Positions 19,200 through 30,923 of a stretch of 64,000 nucleotides of DNA are shown piece by piece (within the stretch, counting starts at the first letter, position 1; each line of letters begins with the position of its first letter). Both the position numbers and the translations under genes were made by a program. The notes beneath the pieces are model-generated. The model ran no database searches, had not been told where the DNA came from, and saw only the letters and a program-made list of their open reading frames with translations. Source of the DNA: Basidiobolus meristosporus CBS 931.73 (lineage: Eukaryota; Basidiobolomycota; Basidiobolomycetes; Basidiobolales; Basidiobolaceae). The stretch lies in the NCBI GenBank assembly GCA_002104905.1, contig MCFE01000295.1, forward strand, positions 1-64,000. Direction: 5' to 3'.

Positions 19200-20625
19200 A
19201 TGGCTACCAACGGAAAAGTCATTGCAGGTTACTTTTGTGCCTGGGGGATCTACGACCGAAACTACAACGTGTCCGACATCGACGCACAGAAGATCACCCA
19301 TATCCTCTACGCTTTCGCCAACGTCAATCCGGACGGTGAGGTGTTTCTAACCGACAAATGGGCCGACATTGAGAAACATTACGAGGACGATTCCTGGAAC
19401 GATCCAGGGACAAATCTCTACGGAAACTTCAAACGACTGGCGCTCCTGAAGAAACAGAACCGGCACGTAAAGGTGTCTTTGAGGTAAGGCCCGTGGTGGA
19501 CTTTTATCTATCTACCTGGTGGTAACCGTGTCCCATACAAAAAGTATCGGCGGCTGGACCTTCTCAGCGAACTTCTCAGCAGTTGCTGCTGATCCTAGCA
19601 AACGGCAACGATTCGTTGGCACTGCCATGGACCTGCTAAACAACCTCGGTTTGGATGGATTGGATATCGATTGGGTCAGTTTTGTTGGAGAGTGCGCATC
19701 CGGCCATCATCCTAACGGTCGCTTTAAACCCACAGGAATACCCCAAGGACCATGCGGATGCTCAAAACTACGTCGCACTACTACACGACCTGCGATGTGC
19801 CCTGGACCAGTATGCTGCAAGTAAAGGGGAGACTGATCGTCGTTATTTACTGACGACGGCCATGCCCTGCGGCGAGTCTCAGTACTCGTTCCTGAAGCTC
19901 GCGGAAATGAACCAATACTTGGACTTGTTTTATTTGATGGCTTACGATTTCAACGGTACCTTTCCCATGCATCCTCTCCCCTCGCTCCCCCCCCCGCTTT
20001 TTCTAAACCTCGCTTGACCCTGTCTAGGCTCCTGGTCTAGCACCGCGGGCCATCAAGGTATGCACAGCATTTGATTTTCTCGAATCAGGTCCACGCAACT
20101 CAACCGCTCACCCTCGTAGCAAATCTGTACGGCTCTCACATGAGCGTGGATAAAGCCGTGAACTTCTACATCTCTGCTGGCGTGCCGCCCTGCAAACTCG
20201 TGGTGGGGGTTCCCATGTATGGCCGTACATTCCAGAACACAGATGGCCTTCATTGCCCTTACCAAGGGGTCGGCCAAGGGTCTTGGGAGGCGGGTGTCTA
20301 CGATTATAAGGTGTTGCCCATCCAGGGTGCCCAGGAATACTTTGACGACCAGGCTCTGGCAATTTACTCCCTGGACCAGCAAAAACGGGAGCTGGTCACC
20401 TACGACAACCCATATATGGTGATGCGAAAGTGCCAATACGTCAACGAGAAGAATCTGGCCGGGGTGATGTTTTGGGAGCTGAGTGCCGACCATCCCACCA
20501 GCGAGCCAAGAAGCCTCCTCAAGTCGGCCTTCGAATGCCTCGGGGGCAGTCCATGCATAGATCGTACCGAAAACCACTGCCACTTTCCCAACAGCTGCTA
20601 CGACAATGTTAGAAACGGCGTCTAA
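19200..20625 (+). CDS. GH18 chitinase without signal peptide (389 aa)
   Basis: Five exons, 19200..19483, 19545..19674, 19736..19955, 20028..20057 and 20120..20625, total 1170 nt in frame. It hydrolyses beta-1,4-GlcNAc linkages. Family 18 motifs: VIAGYFCAWGIYDRNYNV (beta-1), THILYAFANVNPDGEV, KVSLSIGGWTFS, and catalytic DGLDIDWEYP with Glu139 as proton donor. After these come YLMAYDF, VGVPMYGRTFQN and GVMFWELSAD. The catalytic Glu is the first codon of exon 3. Exon 4 is only 30 nt and encodes GSWSSTAGHQ. The Cys-containing C-terminus (CLGGSPCIDRTENHC) is unlike a known chitin-binding module. The first ATG leads directly into the catalytic domain, so it may be cytoplasmic or leave by another route, for example for septum or autolysis. 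AATAAA is at 20668. Confidence 0.85.
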
Positions 20626-20667
20626 ACCGAATTTTGTTTCATTCCCCAGCCTATGTCATTCTTCCAA

Positions 20668-20673
20668 AATAAA
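20668..20673 (+). terminator. Poly(A) signal AATAAA of the chitinase gene
   Basis: AATAAA, 43 nt after the stop. Confidence 0.5.
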
Positions 20674-20888
20674 CGCATCTTTATTTACATTTGGGGGTAA
20701 AGGCCGGTATACATCACCGTTTCTCCTCCGTGTGCAGGGGACTTCGCGTTTCAGCCTCCCAGAGTCCCTAGAAATAAAGCCGCTGATGAGCAACAAGTCC
20801 ACGAACCAAACCTAGTTGTTCCAGTGTATCATCTCTCAAAAATACCGGGGCCACTGTGGGGTTGTGCCCAACAAGCAACCGATACGAG

Positions 20889-22293
20889 TTAAGATGACTC
20901 CTCGTGATCCATCACGTTTACTCTTCGATGACCATCGAACACCCCATATACCCGGGTCCATATGGCGTGTCCCGAAAGCTGAAAGGTCCATCGGGGAATA
21001 TGTCCAGAGAGTTGAAGGAAAATACTAACCACGTCGTTCCCTTCGCTAGCCGAAACCATCATCATGTATCTAGGGTTGAAGCCAACCGCGGTGACGGGCG
21101 CTTTATGCCCGGGTAGGGTTTGGAACGGCTCGCAGAGTAGACTTGGGGAATCCAAGTCCCAGACGCGCAAATCTCCGTCCTGCGAGCCTAAATTACCGAT
21201 TCCGGCCAGTGGTTAGCGAAGGCTCGTCCGTACCCAACTCCGTGATCCAACATTACCTGCCACGACAAACCTTCCGTCGGGGGTGAAGGTCACTTCCTCC
21301 CCGCTGTTTTCTTCCGGCAACGGTTTGGCTCCTGTAAGACAATGCTTGATGTCACCCGTGTACGCATCCAAGACGAAGTGACCCCCGACCGAATTGCTGA
21401 GCAGGATGGTGCTGGCATCGTTGCTGAACTTGACCGAGGTGAATGTTCCTGCGTACTCCGGAAACGCCTTTTGGATCTTACTCTGAACCGGGAAAGTGCT
21501 AAAGGGGCCTTTGTCGAAGCTCTTCATGTCGTATAGCTGGACGTTTCCTTCCGACGCGATGGCGAACACTCGCCCCCCGAGTCGAAAGCCACTGAAGGAC
21601 GTCCTGAGGTGTGAATCAGCCCTTGGCAGTTGGGAGAACGTAAGTCCCATAGACGAGCAGAGCCATCGATGCTTCCGGAAATGAAAACCTCTTCGGAGGG
21701 AGACATATCTAAAGAGTAGACTCTTCAATAACGGGTGAATATCCCATAGGGCGATCCCTTTCCCAGCTTTCACAACGTACTTTTTTTTGTGTCCCCGGAA
21801 ATAGCATATGTACTTGTTGTCCTGAATGGAGAGAAATCTAAGCGTGTCTGAAGGGAAAAATAGGGAGATCGCTGTTTAGCCACCGGTAGACTGACGATAA
21901 GAAACGCCTCGGCTTACCGTCCTCTTTGGTCGACGCATACACCACCATGTTGGGTCGGTGAGTGAACCGAGCCAGGTGGACGCCGTATTTTTTGCTGTAC
22001 AAGGTCTGAAGGGATCTGGAAGTAGGCAAAACCGCTTGAGTGGCCGACAACTTCGAGAAGGGAGGCGGACGCACTCGAGCGCGTCGCACCACCCGGTTTC
22101 GGAACGGTACTTACTTGCCTTGGCGGCAGTCGTACAGGTGCAAACTCTCGTCCGCCCCCGAGGTGATGCAGAACTCCCCGTGATCGTCAAAGTCTATCGA
22201 GCTGACCGGGCTGGTGTTTTCCTGGAAGATCTTCGAGAGTTTGAGGTTGGACAACACCCCGCTGTTGAGGGGTACGGATAGGTTTGTCGCCAT
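20889..22293 (-). CDS. SWD2: Swd2/WDR82-type WD40 protein, with one single-base deletion in a C-run
   Basis: Swd2 is a WD40 subunit of the Set1/COMPASS H3K4 methyltransferase and of the cleavage/polyadenylation factor. Exons: 22293..22115, 22015..21918, 21847..21781, 21722..21257, 21187..20889. Family hallmarks: [90 protein letters not shown] and [11 protein letters not shown], then [11 protein letters not shown]. Exon 4 (466 nt) is one base short of keeping phase. The slip lies in the run of six C at 21573-21578, between PSVAFDSGG and VFAIASEGN. Because Swd2 is conserved and usually essential, I read this as a homopolymer error. The C-terminal 40 residues diverge from the family; a 51-nt in-frame intron candidate (donor gttagt, acceptor cctttcag) lies there. 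Expected length is about 369 aa. Confidence 0.8.
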
Positions 22294-22521
22294 TCTATTC
22301 TACTTCGCGTTACCAACTCTCACCACCTCCGCAAAGAGTTTATTTGCACCCCTTAGTGCATTTCCCTGCTGGACGGTCACGTGGATCGGGATCTCCAAAT
22401 CAACCACCCATCATGCGGCATGCAAAGTATTTTCGTAGGACACATATGAGGTTCACATCAAAGATGAATGTTGTTTATTGGAAAGTGATGAGGTGAATGA
22501 TTGGTTGGTTGGGAGATAGAG

Positions 22522-23254
22522 CTATTGCTTGGAGGCGATAAGGTCCTTGGACAGTAGGTATTCAATGATCTGCTTGACGCTGTCTTCCACCGAAAGGAGG
22601 TCGCTTCGGATATGAAGCTCTGGTGCCTCGGGGGCCTCATAGGGAGCGGAGATGCCGGTGAATTCTGTATCCGTTGGTAAATCCTGATGTTCGGTGACCA
22701 ATGGTGCAAACCATACATACCTTTAATCTCCCCAGCACGGGCCTTCTTGTACAATCCTTTGGGGTCCCGTTGCTCGACCACCTCCAATGGGCAGTCCACA
22801 TACACCTCGACGAATGGGATCCCTGCCTGGTCGTGGAGGGCGCGCGCGGAGTCGCGGTCGCTCTTGTAGGGGCTGATGAAGCTGGTGACCGCGATGGCGG
22901 TGGAGTCGGCGAAGAGTTTCGCTACCTGTAAGCCGAGGGTTAGTGCGGCCCCAGGTGCCAGTGTGCGACTGTCCTTACCTCGGCGATTCTCCGAATATTC
23001 TCGGTTCTGTCTTCGGGGCTGAAACCCAGGTTCTTGTTCAATCCGAATCGAATGTTGTCTCCGTCGAGACGGTAGGCGGAGAATCCGTTGTGAAGTAGGT
23101 GCTGTTCCAGAGCGATGGCGATAGTGGACTTGCCCGAAGCGGAGAGTCCGGTGAACCAGATGGTCAGCCCCTTCTGGTTGAGGAGGGTGGCTCTCTCTTC
23201 CTTGGTGACATTCCCTTCGTGCCAAGTGATGTTGCTAGCTATTTGTTGAGTCAT
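22522..23254 (-). CDS. MET14: Adenylylsulfate (APS) kinase, MET14-type (207 aa)
   Basis: Phosphorylates APS to PAPS in sulfate assimilation. Exons 23254..22979, 22925..22721 and 22664..22522 (624 nt) with introns of 53 and 56 nt. Motifs: P-loop GLSASGKST, the substrate region [62 protein letters not shown] and, after the last intron, [18 protein letters not shown]. Length is close to the roughly 202 aa of yeast Met14. An in-frame ATG at 23287 would add [12 protein letters not shown] prefer 23254 because a GATAAATA TATA-like word at about 23306-23313 sits too close to the upstream ATG. Confidence 0.9.
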
Positions 23255-23287
23255 GTTGTTCCTGGTCCTTGTCCTTGTCCCGTCCAT

Positions 23288-23928
23288 TTGCCCCTCATCC
23301 CCTTACGTATTTATCAAGGAGTGACCATATGATGTCCAAATTTTTCTGAAACTGATATCATCTCGTCGACTGGCGATTGGCTGGTGTTGGAACGTCCCCC
23401 CACCTCATCTGGTGATGGTCATCTTGACTGTTGCGTATGACGCGATAATGGTACCTAGTCACATAACATGGCGCCATCCCTCCGAATCCCCACCATCTCT
23501 GGCGGCGCGGATTTCCTGCTCCTTAACCATGCTGTCTCAGACCGACCACTCCACCAACTTCCCTTTGTCTTCGATTGCGAGGCCGGCCACGATCTCTCCC
23601 CGTACCTCGAAAATGGATCGGATTCCCCGGGGTCAGCTGGGATCCATGGGATCATTTGGCTAGTAGATGCGGTTTAATCCTTCTTTAGATAACCAAGACA
23701 AAGAGGCTCTACATGCGCACATGGTTTGCAATGTCGCTGATCTATTTGGGGAGGGGGAGTAGGATGGGGATAGGGGCAGGGGAATAGGGTTAGGGTTAGG
23801 GTGAGGGGTGGCGGATACTCTGTCTACCGAAAGGGTGTACAAGATGGGAGCCGCCGTCCACTAGACTGTTGGTAAGCCCTGGCGGGAGCCCCCGATACGC
23901 TCGTAAAGCTGGAGATCCGGTCGTTCAC
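23288..23928. other. Spacer between MET14 and SAC3, with interstitial telomere-like repeat
   Basis: No convincing gene; a 69-aa frame at 23468-23677 matches nothing. It contains three perfect TAGGGT units at 23785-23802 within a G-rich stretch. Confidence 0.5.
23785..23802 (+). repeat. Interstitial TTAGGG-type repeat (3 units)
   Basis: TAGGGT three times in tandem, flanked by G-rich degenerate sequence. TTAGGG is the common fungal telomere repeat. With only three units it may be chance, a repair scar or an Rap1/Tbf1-type binding site. Confidence 0.5.
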
Positions 23929-25779
23929 CTATGTGGCACTAATCGATTTCCGCTGCTTCCTCTTCTTTCTTTTGGTGGTGGATTTGGACCCAGTGCTCGG
24001 GGGGATTTTACTGGCAAGCTCCGAAAGACTTCTGCCCCGAGGGGTGACGGGAGTGGGGATAGAAGTGGGAGTGGGAGTGGGAGTGGGAGTGGGAGCGGGA
24101 GCAGGTACGGGTAAAGACTGGTCTACCCTAGGGCCATTTATGATCTCGACGTTCGATAGTCCGGCTCTCTTGGATTCAACAAGCTTAAACGACCTCGTCT
24201 GCTTGGGAGGCGGGTTGATCTCTGTGAATGGAGTTAGATGTATACGGACCGATTCAAATCACATGACCGGGCCGGACTTACCATAGAACACGAGCCTCTT
24301 CGTTGTGGGATCTTTCTTGCGAAACTTGACGGCCAGAGCAGGTTCATGTACAACCTCCAGGCCATGGCCTTCGCATGTCTCCAGCGTATGCTCATCATCA
24401 TCGAACCACAGCAGATCCGTCAACTCGCTGAGCAGAATCCCCGGCGCCTGATAGAGGTACGCTTTGTTCATCGCCTTTAGGGCGTTTCTCCGCACATCCG
24501 CCAGATGCCACTCGAGGAGGCAGGCCATCAGGTAAGGGGTGTCAGGCTTGCGCATCAGCTTGAAGAGTTTCGAGAAGAAGTTCAAGGAAGCCTCGCAATT
24601 GGCCGGCATGTTCCGCTTGAAGTAGAGGTTGTTGCACTGGCATAACCCATGAAAGGTCAACGCAAGCTGGACCATGGGCGAGCGAAAGATTTCCCGGGGG
24701 TACAATTGGGCTTGCCGCGCGATATCCGGCTCACGAAGGTGCATGACGATGTTGTAGGCACGGAACTCCGCCTCATTGGGACAGGAGATACCGTCCTCCC
24801 TAAGATCCTCGTAAAATTCCTGTAAACTGAGGAGCACTAAAGACGAACGTGAGGAATGCTGATCATACTGGTCCTCCCCCTTGCCCCTTCCCCTCTCCAA
24901 CCTCGTGACAAGACGGCCTACCTTTCTGCAGTTGTTCGACCTCTTGCTGCTCGCTGAAGTTGGGGCTTTGACAGAGTTGGTGTAAACAGAGAATGTGGTA
25001 CCGTGCGATGCGCTCATGCGCGGACACCGCCACTAGATCTCGACAGTTCTGGAAGGTGAAGTCCTGCCGGATGGACCTCGTCCGATCTCGAACGAACGCG
25101 TGAGAGTCCTCTAGTCCCTGGCCACGTCCAACGATCTTCCCGACCAGGTAGTCCAGCGTTTTCTGTCCCGAGGGAAATGTGAGTTGGGTTGGTGAGTGAG
25201 CTGCTCAGACCGAAGGTCTGCACTTACCGTGAGCACCTCGGGAGAGCGAACGTCACACGGGAGTGGCTGTTCGTTACCGGCGGCGGGACGGTGATAAGCC
25301 TTGACCGCACGGAGCCGATCCAACTTGGTGGTACCTGGGATCTTGTGGGGGGGGGGAGGGAAGTCAAAGGTGAGTTCAAAGGGTCAGGCGCGAGAAGAAT
25401 TGCCCCGAGGATAGGTACCAACTCAAACTTGTCCAGGTTCTTCTGGTATTCTCTCTCCTCTCGTTCGAACTCGGGGCACATGTCCTGACAGGTACCCACA
25501 AAGGAGATGGCCTGCTCCAGTCGGAGCGGTTGGCTCGGATCTTGCAAGAGCCCCTGGGCGATGTATTTCGCTCGAAGCTGACCCCGCTTCGCTTTCAGCT
25601 GTCTCAAGGGAGGTTCCGTGGTTAGCGGGCTCTCCTCCTCAAAGCACTTTTCTTGGTCCACCACCTACCTGGAAGTATCTGTTGTCCTCTGGGACGCTGT
25701 TGAAGCGGGCCGCTCGCTCTTCCCGCGTTTGCCCTTTTCTTCGCTGCGTCGGCGTGGCCCCTTTCTTTCCCGGTAGCAT
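23929..25779 (-). CDS. SAC3: SAC3/GANP-family protein (about 491 aa)
   Basis: Exons 25779..25669, 25598..25419, 25323..25228, 25162..24922, 24836..24282 and 24221..23929 (1476 nt, all phases fit). The SAC3/GANP domain starts after the short N-terminus: AISFVGTCQDMCPEFER (about residues 67-84), RAVKAYHRPAAGNEQPLP, then FVRDRTRSIRQDFT, RIARYHILCLHQLC, EFYEDLREDGISCPNEAEF and YNIVMHL. Sac3 is the scaffold of TREX-2, coupling transcription to mRNA export at nuclear pores; short relatives (Thp3-like) act in other Sac3 complexes. The C-terminus is a low-complexity tail with a Pro-Thr dipeptide run and a basic, NLS-like TTKRKKRKQRKS. At 491 aa it is much shorter than yeast Sac3. An upstream exon cannot be excluded, since the frame is open for about 100 nt before the ATG. 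Confidence 0.8.
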
Positions 25780-26330
25780 CGGACCAGTGGAATCGGCTGG
25801 AAAGGGTGGAGCTCGTGGAATTTGTGGTGGGATTCTACCTGATCCCTGTGGATCTCTTCGTGGTCATTGGCTCCTCATCGGATTCGGATCCCAACCATAT
25901 CTGGCCGACCGATTTTGTGATCCACACTCCTGATTAGCCGCCTGGGTTGAGGCAGATGTGCAAAATCACTCCTTGACTGTATGACTACTCTCTCTGGTTT
26001 CGGCTGCCAGATCATCCCTAATGCTGATCAGATACTGGGACATGGGGGAAACTACCCCACAAGGTTCGGGCGGCAATATGGTTCCATATTTCATGCTGCT
26101 GGTTGTTCCAGTTTCGGAGATGGTTGGATTTGTCCGCTGGGTATGCAATATCCCTATTCTCATAGACCTACGACATGGTATCCCTACTGGTCCTCTACAT
26201 ATGCTTTGATGCTCTGTAGGTCTGTGCGAAGTATCAATAAACTGCAAACATTTCAATATATTTGATGTCAAACATTGAAAGCAACCAAAAAATAATGGCT
26301 TCTTAGAAGGGATATATGATGGTAAAATTG
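25780..26330. other. Transition spacer between gene-rich and transposon-rich parts
   Basis: Open frames here (for example 25966-26340 minus) match nothing. Base composition shifts to AT-rich towards the right. Confidence 0.4.
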
Positions 26331-26337
26331 TAATCCA

Positions 26338-26606
26338 CACAAATATTTACCTAGCTTAATCACTTCAATCATTGCTCACAACTCTTGGAAAATTCTGCCC
26401 AAATCCCTTGTTAGGAAACACATGAAATATTACACCAAAACTTCAGGTACCCCAAACATGGGAACTGATAGACAGTTCAGCAGCCCCAAACTCTGCACAC
26501 CCATTCTTGGGACCATCCTAAGCATATTTTGTGTGTTTGTTTGGCCAAGACTAGCTATAATAGATATAGCTACTACATTCAAATTCAATAAATCATGAAG
26601 TGAAAT
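26338..26606 (+). repeat. Truncated Copia-1-type LTR, plus orientation
   Basis: Reads as the reverse complement of the LTR at 34894-35242 (shared blocks aggtacc, cttggga and aataaatcat). It stops before the LTR 3' end and abuts an oppositely oriented LTR fragment. Confidence 0.65.
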
Positions 26607-26607
26607 C

Positions 26608-26718
26608 TGTTGTAGAGTCTTGGAGATATTGAAAGTGATTGGGAGATCAAGTATATTATGTGATTTGCACTTAATGATTTATTCAATGTAAAAGTAGTGT
26701 ATGTACTATTACATGATC
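26608..26718 (-). repeat. Truncated Copia-1-type LTR, minus orientation
   Basis: Begins TGTTGTAGAGTCTTGGAGAT like the Copia-1 LTRs and breaks after about 110 bp into an RNase H fragment. Confidence 0.7.
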
Positions 26719-29700
26719 CAGTAAAGAAAGGTGTATCCTGTGGTGGATCTTCTGTCATCTATATTCTGTCCTCAATCAGCATCAGAGTGTCACACAAGAT
26801 CCTGCTCTGAATCCTTATAGGTGTACCTTAAGCAGATATCAGCAGTCCCCTTTAGGTATCTAAAAATCCACTTAGCTGCTGCATTATGATCTGATCCATA
26901 ATTCTGAAGATGCTGGCTGACAGCTCCCACTGAATATGTCTGCCTTTGGAGAACTTTATCCTTAAGTAGTAACTGAGCCCTCCTAGACTGGGCATCTTAA
27001 ATTCCTTATATAGGCTGGACCTAGTCTCCTCCAATATTTGTAGGTTATTGGTGGCTATAATTCAATCTTCCATGTATAGTGCTAAAAGAGCTGTATTTGC
27101 TCAATCTGGCTTATAGCAAATACCATAGTTAGAAATACTCTGCTGGAAGCTCAAAAATTTAGAACAAAAATATAACTTACAATCCCACACTCTTGGTTAT
27201 TGTATCAGACAATATAGAAGTTGTTTAAGCTTGCAGACCAAGTGGGGGCTATCTTAGTCAGCCAACCCATCAAGATGGTCCATGTACATGTCATCATCAA
27301 GTTCCCTATTCAAAAATGCAGTCTTTACAGTCACTTGGTGATTAGAAAACCTATATTTGGCTGCAATGGCCAATATTAGTATGATGGAGTTAAAGTTGAC
27401 TACTGGTGCTTAGGCCTCAGTATTGTCAAGTTCTTTTGTCTGAGAGTATCCTTTAGCCACAAGTCCTGCTTTGTATCTTTCAATTTTACCATCAGCCTGG
27501 TATTTTGACTTGAAGTCCCATCTGCATCAAATTGATTTCTGGTCAATTGGTAATTTGACCAGGTCTCAAGTTTGATTTTCCACCAGGGCCTGATACTCTT
27601 CAGTCATTGCAGATCTCCAAAACCTTTTCTGAGGGCTATTTAGGGCCTCTTTACAGGTCGGGGCTTGTCAATATGGACTGAATAGGCATAGACTAAGTTT
27701 GTACTCTCATCAATATAGTAATTTGGACCATTTCTGGTCAAGTTTGATGCCCAGGTTTGTAATCCTAGAACAACCACTTCTGGGATATTCCTAGGCACTG
27801 ATTCAGGCTGAACTATAGTTGTAGAGTCCTCTGGAGTGAGAAAATTTACATTGTTTTGCACTAATTCAATTGTAACCACTGGCTGGCTTGAGTTCAGATT
27901 TTGTGCTCATCTGATGTCATTTTTGGTCATAAGTTGGAAATTTTATCAAACAACATATTCCCTGGCATGAACAGCTTCTTGCTATGAAAATGTAGAGTCT
28001 GTATGCCTCACTCTCATTGAGTAGTTTAGAAATATGCGTTTTACATTTTTTGTCTTTAATTATGACTGATTTCTAGGCAGTTTCTTGGCATATGATATGC
28101 ACCCAAATACTCTTAGATGTTCTACACTTGGTCTATATCAGTATCATGCCTCAATGGAGCAGAATCAAGAAGTAATCTGCTTTAACTTCTATATTTAGGC
28201 TATACAGCTGTGGCAACTGATCTGGCCTACATATCAAAGGATTATTCTTGATCATGGAACATAGATCTTGCCATATCAACTATTGATCTATTGGCCTATT
28301 CTGCTATTCCAGTTTGCTGTGGGGAATACAGCACAGTAGTATCTTGCATTATACTATGAATATTGTAGAAGTCGATAAAGACTTTTGTGGTATATTTGCC
28401 ACTAAGAAGTAAATCCTGACAAGAAATTTGGTCAGTATTTACTACAATATGTAGATCATGATCTAAGTGACTAAATTAGGTGAATATTTAGGTGGAACTG
28501 CATATTTTTACAACTCTCCTACTCAATTTAATGCCTGTACTGACTAGTCCCATTTTGGATCTAAGATAACCAAATTTGTCTCTGGCTAAGGGCTTAGTAA
28601 GTTTGTCTGTAATCATATCATCAGTAGTACAGTATTCTAAGTTGAGTAAGTTATTCTCTATAGCCTCATATATGAAATGATGACTAATATTTGTATGTTT
28701 AGGTGTAGCATGAAAAGTAGGATATCTACTTAACTAAATACATCCCTGATTATCTTGAAATAAGAGATAGGCATTTTTTGAGACAAACATACATCTCTAA
28801 GAAGCTTTCTTAAGTGCATTGATTCTTTTGTAGCTTCATGGACTTCCATAAACTCTACATTGGTAGTGGAAAGTGTTACAGTTGGTTGCCTTGTTGAATT
28901 CCATGAAATACATCCATTACAGTAAAGAAAGGGATATACTATGGTGGGTTTCTGTCTTCTAAATTTTGTCCTTGGTCAGCATCAGAGTATCGCACACAAT
29001 CCTGCTCTGAATCATTATAGGTGTACCTTAGGCAGATATCATCAGTTTGCATCAGGTATCTATAATCTGCATAACTGCTACAATGTCATCAAATCTATAG
29101 ATCTTGATATGCTGACTGACAACTCTCACTGAATATGATATATCCTGATGTGTTCCAAGCATGATATACATCAGACTGCTAGCCATAAATTGGTAAGGGA
29201 GTATTGGGCTTTCAGATGGTACCAAGCTTTCTTGATTTAGTTGAGTTTTGATCAAGATGACAAGTATCCTCATTGGGGTAGTGGCCAGTTTACAGTCTTC
29301 TATTTGGTACTTCTTTAGTATATCTTGAATATACTTTGATTGGCTTAGGGTGATAGTGTGGGTACCTCTGTCTTTGGAGAACTTTATCCTTAAGTAGTAA
29401 CTGAGCCCTCCTAGACTGGGCATCTTAAATTAGATAGGCTGGACCTAGTCTCCTCCAATATTTGTAGGTTGTTGGTGGCTATAATTCAATCTTCCATATA
29501 TAGTGCTAAAAGAGCTGTATTTGCTCAATCTGGCTTATAGCAAATACCATAGTTAGAAATACTGTGTTGGAAGCTCAAAAATTTAGAACAAAAATCTAAC
29601 TTACAATCCCACACTCTTGGTGATTGTATCAGACAATATAGAAATTGTTTAAGCTTGCAGACCAAGTGTGGGCTATCTTAGTCAGCCAACCCATCAATTT

Positions 29701-30563
29701 GGTCCATGTACATGTCCTCATCAAGTTCCCTATTCAAAAATGCAGTCTTTACAGTCACTTGGTGATTAGAAAACCTATATTTGGCTGCAATGGCCAATAT
29801 TAGTATGATGGAGTTAAAGTTGACTACTGGTGCTTAGGCCTCAGTATAGTCAAGTTCTTTTGTCTGAGAGTATCCTTTGGCCACAAGTCCTGCTTTGTAT
29901 CTTTCAATTTTACCATCAGCCTGGTATTTTGACTTGAAGTCCCATCTGCATCCAATTGATTTCTGGTCAATTGGTAATTTGACCAGGTCTCAAGTTTGAT
30001 TTTCTACCAGGGCCTGATACTCTTCAGTCATTGCAGATCTCCAAAACCTTTTCTGAGGGCTATTTAGGGCCTCTTTACAGGTTGGGGCTTGTCAATATGG
30101 ACTGAATAGGCATAGACTAAGTTTGTACTCTCATCAATATAGTAATTTGGACCATTTCTGGTCAAGTTTGATGCCCAGGTTTGTAATACTAGAACAGCCA
30201 CTTCTGGGATATTCCTAGGCATTGATTCAGGCTGAACTATAGTTGTAGAGTCCTCTGGAGTGAGAAAATTTACATTGTTTTGCACTGATTCAATTGTAAC
30301 CACTGGCTGGCTTGAGTTCAGATTTTGTGCTCATCTGATGTCATTTTTGGTCATAAGTTGGAAATTTTATCAAAAAACATATTCCTTGGCATGAACAGCT
30401 TCTTGCTATGAAAATGTAGAGTCTGTATGCCTCACTCTCATTGAGTAGTTTAGAAATATGAGTTTTACATTTTTTGTCTTTAATTATGACTGATTTCTAG
30501 GCAGTTTCTTGGCATATGCTACACACCCAAATACTCTTAGATGTTGTGCACTTGGTCTATATC
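26719..30563 (-). mobile_element. Decayed copia remnants in a ~2.4-kb tandem array (left part)
   Basis: The minus strand holds broken RNase H, RT and integrase segments of a copia family related to Copia-1. The segment 26940-28135 is nearly identical to 29375-30563, offset by about 2435 bp. Within each unit, an integrase fragment is joined to the last ~140 bp of an LTR (near 28385) and then to the PPT and RNase H end. Because both units share that deletion junction, the deletion came before the tandem duplication. Stops and frameshifts are frequent. Copia-1 is inserted at 30563. Confidence 0.75.
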
Positions 30564-30912
30564 TGTTGTAAGAGTCTTGGAGATATTGGAAGTGATTGGG
30601 AGAACAAGTTGATAATGCGGTTTTCACTTAATGATTTATTGAATGTAAAAGTAGTATTTATACTTTTACATGGTCTTGGCATTACAAACATGTAGAATAG
30701 GTTAAGGAAGGTCCCAAGAACATGTGTGCAAAGTTTGGGGCTGTTTGGACAACTTAGAATATTTTCACCAAGATACCAGGTACCCAGAACATGAAAATTC
30801 TCAAAGTAAATCCCTACAAGGAATTTTGGTTGGTGTTCTCTAGGATTTGAAGGTGATGATCTAAGTGACTAAGTTAGGTGAATATTTAGGTGGAAATACA
30901 AATTTTTACACA
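30564..30912 (-). repeat. 3' LTR of Copia-1
   Basis: 349 bp, TG...CA ends. A 52-bp interior segment (30754-30805) is inverted relative to the partner LTR. Confidence 0.9.
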
Positions 30913-30923
30913 CTCCCACTCAG

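Noticed and set aside
23468-23677. 69-codon frame between MET14 and SAC3
   Set aside because: No family resemblance and an overlapping frame on the other strand; no promoter cue.
25966-26340. 124-codon minus frame
   Set aside because: Runs into an LTR fragment and matches nothing.
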